DNA of 36,706 bases, taken from positions 1 to 36,706 of the forward strand of contig JBDSHG010000156.1 in assembly GCA_039918615.1 (NCBI GenBank), given 5' to 3'. The position numbers and the translations under genes were made by a program. This DNA comes from FEN-1250 sp039918615 (GTDB lineage Bacteria > Gemmatimonadota > Gemmatimonadetes > Gemmatimonadales > Gemmatimonadaceae). Under the pieces are notes generated by a model that was not told where the DNA came from, did not search any database, and saw only the letters and a list, made by a program, of their open reading frames with translations. Below are positions 15,246 through 23,462 of the stretch, one piece after another (the stretch's first letter is position 1; each line of letters begins with the position of its first letter).

Positions 15246-16712
15246 TCAGTCGGTGGCAGCGCCGATTCCGCGCTGCACCTTCGAATGCGAGCGGCTGTAC
15301 GTGAAGTAGATGACGATGCCGATCGCCATCCAGACGACGAGACGTATCCAGGTGTCGGATGGAAGGGCAGCCATGAGGCCACCGCAGATGAGAATGCCGA
15401 GAATTGGCACCAGCGGCACGAGCGGCGTCGTAAACGGGCGCACCATGTTCGGGCTGCGACGACGGAGCACGATCACTCCGGCGCTGACGATCACGAATGC
15501 GAGCAGCGTTCCGATCGAGACGAGCTCGCCAAGCAATCCCACAGGCAGGAAGCCGGCGACGATCGCGGCGATGACCCCCGTGACGATCGTCGTGACGTAC
15601 GGAGTGCCGAACTTCGGATGCACCTTCCCGAACACCGGCGGGAGCAGCCCGTCGCGCGCCATCGAGAAGAAAATGCGCGGCTGCCCCATGAGCATCACGA
15701 GCACCACGGAGGCGAGTCCCATGATCGCGCCGATCTCGACCAGATACGTCAGCCAGTTGAGCGCCGGAATGTTCTCGAGCGCGAACGCAACCGGGTGCGG
15801 CACGTTCAGCGTGGTATAGTTCGCGACCCCGGTGAGCACGAGTGCCATCAGAATGTAGAGCACCGTACAGATGGCGAGCGAGAGCAGGATGCCCACAGGC
15901 ATGTCCTTCTTCGGATTCTTTGCCTCCTGCGCCGCAGTCGAGACTGCATCGAATCCGATGTAGGCGAAGAAGACGACGCCGGCCGCGCGAACGACCCCTG
16001 ACCAGCCGAAGTCGCCGAAGGAGCCGGTGTTGGGAGGAATGAAGGGATGCCAGTTGGCGGTGTTAACGAAATGGAAGCCGAAGCCGATCACGAGCAGCAC
16101 GATCGCGATCTTCACGTAGACAATGACGTTGTTGAAGCGCGCCGACTCCTTGATCCCGACCACGAGCAGGGCCGTCATCGCGAGGATGAGCGCAACAGCC
16201 GGGAGGTTGATGACCCCGCCCGCGACGCGCACCAGCGTGTGCGTTCCCTGCACCGCGAGCGGCGCCTGCATGAACGCCGCCGGGAGATCAATGCCCACGT
16301 GGTGGAGAAAGGCGCCGAAGTATCCCGACCAGCCCACTGCCACGGTCGCCGCGCCGAAGAGATATTCGAGCACGAGATCCCAGCCGATGATCCACGCGAC
16401 GAACTCACCGAGCGTGGCGTAGCTGTAGGTATACGCACTGCCCGCGATTGGAATCATCGACGCGAACTCGGCGTAGCAAAGTCCGGCGAAGAAGCAGCCT
16501 GTGCCCGCAAGGATGAACGAATAGACGACGGCGGGACCGGCATGCAGTGCTGCGGCAGTCCCGGTGAGCACGAAGATACCCGCGCCGATGATCGCGCCGA
16601 TGCCCAGCAGTGTCAGATTGCTGGCGGTGAGCACGCGTTTGAGCGTATCCGCGCCCGTCTCTCCCGCCTCGTCCTGAAGCACTGCAATGCTTTTTCTGGC
16701 GAACAAACCCAT
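15246..16712 (-). CDS. APC-family amino-acid permease
   Basis: A 488-residue, roughly 12- to 14-helix transporter of the amino acid-polyamine-organocation family, closest in style to the cationic amino acid transporter (CAT) group. The first helix shows LLGIGAIIGAGIFVLTGTAAA (the broken helix that binds the substrate backbone), followed by YAEFASMIPIAGSAYTYSYATLGEF, FFAYIGFDAVSTAAQEAKNPKKDMP (helix 6 break) and MGQPRIFFSMARDGLLPP. The start MGLFARKS is chosen because CGGAGA lies 7 bases upstream of its ATG. It is transcribed alone: a terminator follows and a long promoter gap precedes. The transported amino acid is not known. Confidence 0.93.
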   Translation of the reverse strand: MGLFARKSIAVLQDEAGETGADTLKRVLTASNLTLLGIGAIIGAGIFVLTGTAAALHAGPAVVYSFILAGTGCFFAGLCYAEFASMIPIAGSAYTYSYATLGEFVAWIIGWDLVLEYLFGAATVAVGWSGYFGAFLHHVGIDLPAAFMQAPLAVQGTHTLVRVAGGVINLPAVALILAMTALLVVGIKESARFNNVIVYVKIAIVLLVIGFGFHFVNTANWHPFIPPNTGSFGDFGWSGVVRAAGVVFFAYIGFDAVSTAAQEAKNPKKDMPVGILLSLAICTVLYILMALVLTGVANYTTLNVPHPVAFALENIPALNWLTYLVEIGAIMGLASVVLVMLMGQPRIFFSMARDGLLPPVFGKVHPKFGTPYVTTIVTGVIAAIVAGFLPVGLLGELVSIGTLLAFVIVSAGVIVLRRRSPNMVRPFTTPLVPLVPILGILICGGLMAALPSDTWIRLVVWMAIGIVIYFTYSRSHSKVQRGIGAATD

Positions 16713-16795
16713 GCAATTGTCTCCGGGCAAGGCGGGTGGGAAGGCGCGCTACACGTGCAGTCGACCGGGTCGTCGCCCCCGGCTCATCGAGCAAC

Positions 16796-16822
16796 GTTCT
16801 ACCGTGGCCACTGCCCTGTCAA
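16796..16822 (-). promoter_or_regulatory. Candidate sigma-70 promoter of the permease gene
   Basis: On the minus strand a perfect TTGACA (16822-16817) is followed after 15 bases by TAGAAC (16801-16796). The -35 is exact, the -10 matches at four of six positions and the spacer is short. It lies about 85 bases before the permease ATG in an otherwise empty 287-base gap. Confidence 0.4.
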
Positions 16823-16957
16823 GCACTGCGGAGCCATAGCGACGACTGCGTGGCGATCGTGCGACGCCGGTCCATTCGTGCTACCGTATGTCCCTCGTAC
16901 ACGCCTCCGACGCGTCGCAGACCGGCTCTTCCTGCGCGCGGATATTGCAAATCCCCC

Positions 16958-16972
16958 CGGCAACTGTTGCCG
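16958..16972 (+). promoter_or_regulatory. Palindromic operator-like site before the glycan cluster
   Basis: CGGCAAC-T-GTTGCCG is a perfect dyad with 7-base arms, ending 27 bases before the ATG of the first cluster gene. It sits in the shared 287-base gap between the permease and the glycosyltransferase. Its size and place fit a repressor or activator site. Nothing else in the gap was recognisable apart from the permease promoter candidate. Confidence 0.35.
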
Positions 16973-16999
16973 TCACTTCATCTCCCCGCGCCTCACCGA

Positions 17000-18277
17000 A
17001 TGGCTTTCCGGGCACTCCCTGGCACGCACGACGGCACGACGACCGGCAGCTCCGCCGTCGACTCCACGGCGACGGAGAATGCGGGCTCACTGCGCATTCT
17101 CCTCCTCAACTACGAGTATCCGCCCCTGGGCGGAGGCGCCGGCATCGCCTCGGCGGCGCTCGCGCAGCGCCTCGCTTCGCGCGGGGTGGTGGTCGACGTC
17201 GTCACATCGCGCCCCGAGGATGAGATCGATGGTGAGCGGCGCGACGGGCTCTCGTGCGTGTCGCTCGCGCCGACGCTCACGCTCTTTCGCGTGCGAAGCA
17301 AACGGCGCGGGATTCATCAGGCCGGATTCTTCGGCGCGGGGAGTTATCTGTATGCGGCGGTCCCGGTGGCGAGAGTGCTGCTGCGCGCGCATCGATACGA
17401 CATCGTGCACATCTACTTCTCCCTTCCGACTGGCGCGCTCATCCCCGCGCTTCCGATCGGAAAGACTCCCGTGGTCGTCTCGCTTCGCGGCTCCGATGTG
17501 CCGGGGTACGACGAGCGGAACGCGAAGCTCGTGGTGGCACACCGGATTCTCCTCCCGTTCACGCGCTGGATCTGGAAACGTTCTTCGCGCGTCGTTCCGG
17601 TATGCGAGAGTCTGGGCGTGCTCGCGCGCGAGACACTACCGTCGCTGCGCTACACGGTAATCGGCAACGGCGTCGACCTCGATCTCTTCCGCCCGGATGC
17701 GAGCGCGCGCAGCGCCTCGGTGCTGCCGGTGCGGTGCCTGGCGGTTGGACGGCTCATCGAGCGCAAGGGCGTCGCCGACCTGCTGCGCGCGTGGAGCATC
17801 CTCCCGCGCGGCCGCTATCGACTCGAGATCGCAGGCGGCGGCCCCGCGAGCGCCGGGCTTCAGGCGCTCGCCACGGAGCTCGGCGTCGATGCCGACGTTC
17901 ACTTCGCCGGCCCGCTCAGCCGTGACGAGATCGCGGTGCGCTGTCAGAGCGCCGACATATTCGTGCTCACCCCGTACGAGGAAGCGTTCGGCAACGTCTT
18001 CGCCGAGGCGATTGCCGCGGGGCTTCCGGTGGTGGGCAGCAACATCGGCGCGATCCCGGATCTCGTGGAAAATGGCGAGAACGGAATTCTCGTTCCGCCG
18101 GGAGATTCCGATGCCATCGCGCGCGCGATCCGCGAGCTCGGCGATGATCCGGAGCGCCGCGCCGCGATGGCGACGCGGAATCGCGCGCGAGCGGAGCGGA
18201 TGCTCTCGTGGGAGACGGCCGCAGATCGCTACCTCGCGCTCTACGCCGAGCTGCTCACCACGACGGTCGCGCAGTGA
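17000..18277 (+). CDS. GT4-family glycosyltransferase
   Basis: A 425-residue GT-B enzyme that moves a sugar from a nucleotide-sugar donor to an acceptor, most likely a lipid-linked glycan at the cytoplasmic membrane. N-terminal domain: RILLLNYEYPPLGGGAGIAS, then DIVHIYFSLPTGALIP. C-terminal domain: VIGNGVDLDLFRP, CLAVGRLIERKGVADLLRAW, and the donor-site EX7E motif in YEEAFGNVFAEAIAAGLPVV followed by GENGILVPPGD. The ATG at 17000 is chosen because the frame upstream has no protein-like character; about 30 residues precede the first strand, so an internal start is possible. It is the first gene of a seven-gene operon, and its stop overlaps the next start by 4 bases. Confidence 0.92.
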   Translation: MAFRALPGTHDGTTTGSSAVDSTATENAGSLRILLLNYEYPPLGGGAGIASAALAQRLASRGVVVDVVTSRPEDEIDGERRDGLSCVSLAPTLTLFRVRSKRRGIHQAGFFGAGSYLYAAVPVARVLLRAHRYDIVHIYFSLPTGALIPALPIGKTPVVVSLRGSDVPGYDERNAKLVVAHRILLPFTRWIWKRSSRVVPVCESLGVLARETLPSLRYTVIGNGVDLDLFRPDASARSASVLPVRCLAVGRLIERKGVADLLRAWSILPRGRYRLEIAGGGPASAGLQALATELGVDADVHFAGPLSRDEIAVRCQSADIFVLTPYEEAFGNVFAEAIAAGLPVVGSNIGAIPDLVENGENGILVPPGDSDAIARAIRELGDDPERRAAMATRNRARAERMLSWETAADRYLALYAELLTTTVAQ

Positions 18278-19620
18278 TCGCGAAGCAGGCCCTCGTCGCG
18301 TACTGGCTCGCGCGCGATGCGCACGGCGCCCATCGCGCGCTCGACCTCGACGCCGCATCCCTCCGCGCGCGCTCGGCCGCGCGTCTGCGCGCACTGCTCG
18401 TGTGCGCCGAGCGCTCGCCGTTCAACGCGGCGCGGTTGCGAGAGGCGGGACTCAAGCGACCGCAGGCACTTCGCGACGTCGAGCTCCCGCTCGCACTGCA
18501 GTCGCTCGCGCCCGTCACGAAGCGCGAGCTGCGCGAGGCGGAGAGCGCAGCCGTGCGCGACGGTCGTGTGTCGGCGTCGTGGTTCTCGTCGAGATCCTCA
18601 GGCTCGTCCGGTGAGCCGTTCCGCGTTTACTACGATGCGCGGGCGTGGGCGACGCTCAAATATCTCGTGAAAATGCGCGCGCGTCGCGCGGCGGGGATGC
18701 ACATGCTGGATCGCGTCGCGATCGTCGATGCGATCGAGGCGCGCGATGAAGGCGGCGCGATGCTCGAGCGCGCGGGGCGGCTGCGCCGCATCAGCGTCTT
18801 TCGCGCCCCCGCCGAAATCGCGGCGATGCTCCAGCGCTTTCGCCCCGCGGGTATCTACGCGCTCCCCTCCACGCTGCTCGAGGTCGCGCGCGCGTGCGAT
18901 GCTGGCGCGCCGCCTGTTCGTGCCGCGCGCATCTTCACGAGCGGCGAGCTCCTCACCGGCTCTGCGCGCACCGCGATCACCGCGGCGTTCGGCGGCGAAC
19001 TCTTCGATATCTACGGTACGTCGGAGACGAAGGAGATCGCCTGGGAGTGCCACGCAGGATCCCGCCACATCAACTCGGATGTCGTACATGTCGAAATCGT
19101 TGACGACAACGGTGTCGCGGTCCCGTGCGGCGCCGAAGGAGAGATCGTCGTCACCCTTCTCGTGAATCGAGCGATGCCGCTCATTCGCTACCGTACCGGC
19201 GACCGCGGCTCGCTGCTCCAAGGCGGCTGCGCGTGCGGCCGACAGTCGCCGCTGCTCGGGGTCGTGAGTGGGCGCGAGGCCGACGTGGTCGAGCTTCCCG
19301 ATGGATCGACTATCTCACCATACCTGCTGACCATGGCGCTCGAGCCGATTCGGGGGGTCGCGCAGTACCAGATCGTGCAGACGGAGCGCGACGTGCTGCG
19401 AGTGCGTGCGGTCGCCGGCTCCGATGCCGACACGGGAGCGCTCGACCGCGAGATCACCACTGCGCTCCGTCGCGAGCTCCCCGCAGGAGTACGCATCGAG
19501 ACGGAGATCGTTACGCGACTCGAGCACGGCGCACGGGCGAAGGTGCGCGTCGTGCAGCCGCTTCCTCGCTCGATCCATGCCGCAGCGGCGCTTGCTGCCG
19601 CGGAAGCGAGCGCGCGATGA
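18274..19620 (+). CDS. CapK/PaaK-like adenylate-forming enzyme, copy 1
   Basis: A 448-residue member of the ANL superfamily in the phenylacetate-CoA ligase/CapK branch, which activates carboxylic acids as acyl-adenylates. Motifs: the ATP loop SSGSSGEPF (108-116), FTSGELLT (about 222-229), YGTSETKEIAWEC (247-259), MPLIRYRTGDRG, and a Cys pair in GGCACGRQSP. The C-terminal sub-domain is present, but the usual SGK lysine region reads HGARAKVRVVQ, so the adenylation lysine is less obvious than in copy 2. GTG 18274 overlaps the glycosyltransferase stop by 4 bases. Placement in a glycan operon argues against phenylacetate catabolism; CapK-like proteins of this kind recur in capsule or exopolysaccharide loci with unknown substrates. 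Confidence 0.85.
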   Translation: MIAKQALVAYWLARDAHGAHRALDLDAASLRARSAARLRALLVCAERSPFNAARLREAGLKRPQALRDVELPLALQSLAPVTKRELREAESAAVRDGRVSASWFSSRSSGSSGEPFRVYYDARAWATLKYLVKMRARRAAGMHMLDRVAIVDAIEARDEGGAMLERAGRLRRISVFRAPAEIAAMLQRFRPAGIYALPSTLLEVARACDAGAPPVRAARIFTSGELLTGSARTAITAAFGGELFDIYGTSETKEIAWECHAGSRHINSDVVHVEIVDDNGVAVPCGAEGEIVVTLLVNRAMPLIRYRTGDRGSLLQGGCACGRQSPLLGVVSGREADVVELPDGSTISPYLLTMALEPIRGVAQYQIVQTERDVLRVRAVAGSDADTGALDREITTALRRELPAGVRIETEIVTRLEHGARAKVRVVQPLPRSIHAAAALAAAEASAR

Positions 19621-20963
19621 GCCTCAACACCGACGCACTCCGCAGCGCCTGGGCGATCCGCGAGCACGCGCACGCAACCCGCGCCGAGATCGTGGACTTC
19701 CGCGACAGGCAGCTTCGGAAGCTCGTACAGCACGCCTATCACACAGTGCCGTACTACCGCGCGCTCTGGGACGAGCACGGCGTGCATCCCGACTGCGTTC
19801 GAGGTGCGGCGGATATGCCGCTTCTCCCGATGGTGGTCAAGACGCACTACCGCGAGCGTCCCGAGATCGAGCGCGTCGCCGCGAGGATCGATCCTCAGAC
19901 GCTCATCTCCGCCCAGAGCAGCGGGTCGAGCGGCCGACCCTTCATGATCCGCCGCAGCTGGATGGAGCACAACGTCCTTCACCTCGCGCGCATTCGCGCG
20001 CTGCGATCGTACGGCATCAAGGGCGACGACCGGATACTCAACATTCTGAATCCGAAGAGCGTCAAGCCGAACGACAACAAGATCATCGGCCGCACGCTCA
20101 CAGCGCTCAAGCTGCTTCCGAATCAGAAGCAAGTGAGCATCCATCTCGCCCCCGAAGCGATCGCCGCGGAGGTGCGCGCCTTTCGTCCCGCGATGCTCAG
20201 CGGCTATCCGAACATGCTTGCGCGCGTCTCCGAGGTGCTGCAGCGCGATCCCGTCACTCCGCCGAGCATCCGCGTCGCGCTCGTCGGCGCCGAGTCGCTC
20301 ACGCCGGATCTTCGCCGGAAGATCGAAGCGCGACTGGGCGTGCCCGTGCGCGATCAATACGGCAGCAACGAAGCGAACCTCATGGCCTGGGAGTGCGCGC
20401 ACGGCGGCCTGCTCCACACCAGCGATGACACCGTGCTCCTCGAGGTCGTCTCTCCCGATGGCATGCCGGTCGCGCCGGGCGAGCACGGCGAGGTTTTCAT
20501 CACCTCGCTCCACTCGTTTACGATGCCGCTCATCCGCTTCCGCATCGGCGACATCGCCGAGCAGGGGCGATCTCAGTGCGAGTGCGGCGCGCCGTTCGCC
20601 ACTATCGGCGGTGTACAGGGCCGCATGCTCGACATGTTCCCGCTGCCCGATGGCCGCGTGATCCATCCATATTATCTGAGCGAGACGATGATCATGGACG
20701 ATCCCGACTGGATCGAGAACTTTCAGCTCACCCAGGAGCGCGTCGACAGCATCATCATGAGTATCGTTCCGCGCGGGGAGGCGACGGCCGAGCGCGTCGA
20801 GCGTGTGCGTGCGCTGGGTGCGACGCTGCTCGGACCGGACGTGCGCTTCGAGCTACTGATCGTCAACAGCATCCCGGCCGAGCCGAGTGGCAAGTATCGA
20901 CCCGCCCGTTCACTCGTCACTTCGAGCTACGACGGCGTCCTCGTGCCGCCGGTCTCGCGATGA
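19617..20963 (+). CDS. CapK/PaaK-like adenylate-forming enzyme, copy 2
   Basis: Also 448 residues and paralogous to its upstream neighbour, but clearly diverged. The N-terminus has the family segment LRKLVQHAYHTVPYYRALWDEHG. The ATP loop is SSGSSGRPF (101-109), then LVGAESLTPDLRRK, YGSNEANLMAWEC (248-260), MPLIRFRIGDIAEQG and CECGAPFATIGGVQGR. The C-terminus has PSGKYRPARSLV, with the lysine expected to act in adenylation. ATG 19617 overlaps the previous stop by 4 bases, and its own stop overlaps the next start by 4 bases. Two different acyl-activating enzymes beside three acyltransferase-like genes suggest acyl or aminoacyl decoration of a surface glycan. The chemistry is inferred. Confidence 0.86.
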   Translation: MSLNTDALRSAWAIREHAHATRAEIVDFRDRQLRKLVQHAYHTVPYYRALWDEHGVHPDCVRGAADMPLLPMVVKTHYRERPEIERVAARIDPQTLISAQSSGSSGRPFMIRRSWMEHNVLHLARIRALRSYGIKGDDRILNILNPKSVKPNDNKIIGRTLTALKLLPNQKQVSIHLAPEAIAAEVRAFRPAMLSGYPNMLARVSEVLQRDPVTPPSIRVALVGAESLTPDLRRKIEARLGVPVRDQYGSNEANLMAWECAHGGLLHTSDDTVLLEVVSPDGMPVAPGEHGEVFITSLHSFTMPLIRFRIGDIAEQGRSQCECGAPFATIGGVQGRMLDMFPLPDGRVIHPYYLSETMIMDDPDWIENFQLTQERVDSIIMSIVPRGEATAERVERVRALGATLLGPDVRFELLIVNSIPAEPSGKYRPARSLVTSSYDGVLVPPVSR

Positions 20964-21658
20964 ACAAGTACGTTCGCGATGCGATCACCTTTCCTCGGGA
21001 CGCGAGCGCCGCGTGGCGGCATGCGGGAGCGTCCGGCGCCTGGCGCGAGCTCCGCATGCGCACCCTCGATCGTTTCTCGCGCGGCGGCCTCGCGCTGCTC
21101 CTCGAGCACGTCGTCGCCGATGTTCCGCATCTTCCGCTCCCCGACGGCATCCGCATCGAGCCCTTCGCCGGCCCCGACTGGTCGCCCTTTCTCGCGATCA
21201 CCACGGAGCATCGCATCGCGAAGTTCCGCGAGCGCATCGCGCGCGGACGACAGTGCCTCGTCGCCTGGCGCCGCGATGCGCCGGTCGGCTTCACCTGGAT
21301 CTCGACGCGCATGGATCGTGATATCGAGAGCTATCCGCTCCCCCTCCCCTCCGACGCGACATACCACTGGGATCTCTACGTCGCGTCCTCCGAGCGGAGC
21401 ACCGGACTCGGCACCGCGCTCGCGTTCGCGCGTCTGCACCACGCGCGCGAGCAATCGTATCGCATCGGCTGGCGGCTCATCGACATCGACAATCTCGCGT
21501 CGCAGCGCACGGCGCAAAAGACTGCGGCGGCGAGCACGCGTGTGATCGGCGAGTTGCGCTACCGGAGCTTTCTCGGCCGGTCGTGGAGCCGCTACGCACC
21601 GGGAGTCGTAAGCCCGGAAACCGCGAAGGCGCGCGCCGCGCTGGTACACGCGCCGTGA
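20960..21658 (+). CDS. GNAT-like acyltransferase, MNKY-type paralog A
   Basis: A 232-residue protein with a GNAT fold: the beta strand TYHWDLYVASSERSTGLGTALAFARLHHAREQ carries the acyl-CoA-binding turn (S/GxGxA/G), followed by IGWRLIDIDNLASQRTAQKTA, the NxxSxxxxxK region common in this superfamily. The N-terminus (MNKYVRDAITFPRDASAAWR) is not part of the GNAT core and is shared with the gene two places downstream, so the pair forms a distinct subfamily. ATG 20960 overlaps the CapK-like stop by 4 bases. It probably transfers an acyl group onto a sugar or lipid intermediate of the cluster product. No substrate can be named. Confidence 0.75.
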   Translation: MNKYVRDAITFPRDASAAWRHAGASGAWRELRMRTLDRFSRGGLALLLEHVVADVPHLPLPDGIRIEPFAGPDWSPFLAITTEHRIAKFRERIARGRQCLVAWRRDAPVGFTWISTRMDRDIESYPLPLPSDATYHWDLYVASSERSTGLGTALAFARLHHAREQSYRIGWRLIDIDNLASQRTAQKTAAASTRVIGELRYRSFLGRSWSRYAPGVVSPETAKARAALVHAP

Positions 21659-22812
21659 GCTCGGTGAATACGGCGCCTCGCACGCTCACACTGCGCATGA
21701 TCCCCCGCGCGCGGTACATCGCGCGCGCAGATTGGGACGCCCTTGCGCGACGCGGCTACCATCGCCACGCGTGGTTCGTCACCGCGGAGGCGTGCGGCGC
21801 CGAGCCGCGGCACGTCGGCGTTTATGACGGGCACGACCTTGTTGCGATCATCCCCGCGTACATCGAGCGGGAGACGTTGCACGGCGATCTGCACGCGCGC
21901 TGGTACGGGCCTGCGCACACGCTTGCGCGCGCGATCGGCGCGTCCCTCCGCCCCTCGCTCGCAATCGGAGCGCCGATGAGCACCGGCTCCGACCCCCTCG
22001 GAGCCGACAGCGTGCTCACCGACGATGTGCTCGACGACGCGATGGAGATGCTCGAGCAGGAGGCGCGTGCCGAGCGTCTGAAGGCGGTGGTGTGGCCCTT
22101 CATCGGCGAGGATGCGGGCACCATTCGCGCGGCGGCGCACCGGCGCGGGTATCGCGAGAGCTTCGCCAACTCGGAGGCCGTGCTGGACGTCGCGTGGAGC
22201 TCGCCGGAGGAATACGTCGCCTCGCGCTCGAAGAACGTGCGCCGCACGCTGCGCAACGAGCTCGCGTGGATTCACGACCAGGGAATTCGCGTCACGTGGG
22301 AGACCGACCTTGGCCCGCTGGCCGAGATCTTCGACGCGCACTTCCGCGCCTCGTACGTCGTCCGCAACAAGAAGGTGGCCGCACTGCCGCCGCGGTTCTT
22401 CGCCGAGCTCGCCGCGCAGCAGTCCGCCGGCGTGCGGGTGCAATGCGCGTGGCGCGGGACGACGCTGCTCGAGATGGCGGTGGCGCTCGACGGCGGCGGG
22501 GCGCTCGACCTCTGCCTCAGCGCGCAATCCGACGAGACGCGTAACGGGTTGCTCTATCAACACTGCCTCTGCTACGATCCCGTGCGCGTGGCGATCGCGA
22601 GCGGGATCACCCGCATCCATCTCGGACCGAGCGCGCTCTACCCGAAGGTCGTGCGAGGAGCGAGGCTGCAGTCGCGGCTCACTCTCGTACGTGGTCTGAC
22701 GCCGGCGGCGCGAGCGGCGGTGCGCGCACTCTCGCCTCTCATAGATGCGCGCAACCGCGCGAAGCAGCGCCGTCTTCTCGGGAAGCTGGCAGCGACGAGC
22801 CCGGCGACGTGA
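21655..22812 (+). CDS. FemAB/CelD-like GNAT-fold transferase
   Basis: A 385-residue protein with double-GNAT architecture like FemAB, CelD and BioF2-type acyltransferases. Visible: the substrate-side half VAIIPAYIERETLHGDLHARWYG; the basic helix EYVASRSKNVRRTLRNELAWI, similar to the SRNxRxNIRRAxR helix of the family; YVVRNKKVAALPPRFFAELA; and the catalytic half GTTLLEMAVALDGGGALDLCLSAQ with GLLYQHCLCYDPVRVAIASGITRIHLG. FemAB enzymes add amino acids from aminoacyl-tRNA, while relatives in exopolysaccharide loci have unknown donors. GTG 21655 overlaps the preceding stop (GTGA), and no nearer alternative fits. It is flanked by the two MNKY-type GNAT genes. Confidence 0.75.
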   Translation: MSSVNTAPRTLTLRMIPRARYIARADWDALARRGYHRHAWFVTAEACGAEPRHVGVYDGHDLVAIIPAYIERETLHGDLHARWYGPAHTLARAIGASLRPSLAIGAPMSTGSDPLGADSVLTDDVLDDAMEMLEQEARAERLKAVVWPFIGEDAGTIRAAAHRRGYRESFANSEAVLDVAWSSPEEYVASRSKNVRRTLRNELAWIHDQGIRVTWETDLGPLAEIFDAHFRASYVVRNKKVAALPPRFFAELAAQQSAGVRVQCAWRGTTLLEMAVALDGGGALDLCLSAQSDETRNGLLYQHCLCYDPVRVAIASGITRIHLGPSALYPKVVRGARLQSRLTLVRGLTPAARAAVRALSPLIDARNRAKQRRLLGKLAATSPAT

Positions 22813-23462
22813 ACAAGTATCTCCACGACGTCGTCACCTTTCCCGGCGACGCGCGCCACGCCTGGCGCACCGACGGTGCACACGGGCTGTGGACCGAGCT
22901 GGCCGAGCGGACGTTTTACCGCCTTGCGCGCGGCGCGCACTACAATCTCTACGAGCGCGACCTCGCGACCATCAGAAACGTCCCCCCGCCAGAAGGCGTC
23001 GAGGTGCGCATGCTTGCGCTGCACGAGCATGCGATGCTCGGAGCGCTGATGACCCGCCGACGGCGTGCATCGCTCGAGCGGGGCGCCGTCGACCGCACCG
23101 TCTTCGCCGCTCTGCGCGATGGCGTCATCGTCGGCTACTCGTGGTGGACTCCCGACTTCGATTCCGCGCTCGACTTTTCGCCGCTCACCCTCCCGCCGAA
23201 CGCGATCTTCCACGGCTTCGTACACGTCGAGCGCGCGGAACGACATCGCGGCACGGCGAGCGCACTCTTCAGCGCGGGCGAGCGCTACTTCTTCGAGCGC
23301 GGCACTGAGTCGTGCTGGTTCCTCATCAAGTCCACGAACATCGCGGGCGTGCGCACCGCACGTGGGCGATGGGGCGGGCGCTCGCGGCACATCGCGGAAC
23401 TGAGCTACTGGAAGCTCCCCTTTCGCACGAGGCGCCGGCTCACGCTCTCCGAGCCGTCGTGA
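22809..23462 (+). CDS. GNAT-like acyltransferase, MNKY-type paralog B
   Basis: A 217-residue GNAT-like protein. Its first 45 residues repeat those of paralog A at many positions: MNKY, then D, TFP, DA, AWR, a GA.G.W.EL..RT stretch and an RG pair. The core has IFHGFVHVERAERHRGTASALFSAGERYF (acyl-CoA loop RHRGTAS) and CWFLIKSTNIAGVRTARGRWGG, where GNAT proteins usually have an NxxS turn. GTG 22809 overlaps the preceding stop by 4 bases. The duplication with insertion of the FemAB-like gene between the copies suggests that the two transfer different acyl groups or act on different positions, though this is not shown by sequence. Confidence 0.72.
   Translation: MNKYLHDVVTFPGDARHAWRTDGAHGLWTELAERTFYRLARGAHYNLYERDLATIRNVPPPEGVEVRMLALHEHAMLGALMTRRRRASLERGAVDRTVFAALRDGVIVGYSWWTPDFDSALDFSPLTLPPNAIFHGFVHVERAERHRGTASALFSAGERYFFERGTESCWFLIKSTNIAGVRTARGRWGGRSRHIAELSYWKLPFRTRRRLTLSEPS

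Noticed and set aside
16047..17660. A 537-codon open frame spanning the permease 5' end, the promoter gap and the glycosyltransferase start
   Set aside because: It runs antisense to the permease and out of frame with the glycosyltransferase, with Arg/Ser-rich low-complexity sequence. The two real genes explain the region.
18274..20963. The two CapK-like genes as a phenylacetate degradation locus
   Set aside because: No other paa genes are present, and both lie inside an overlapping glycan operon with a flippase and a glycosyltransferase.
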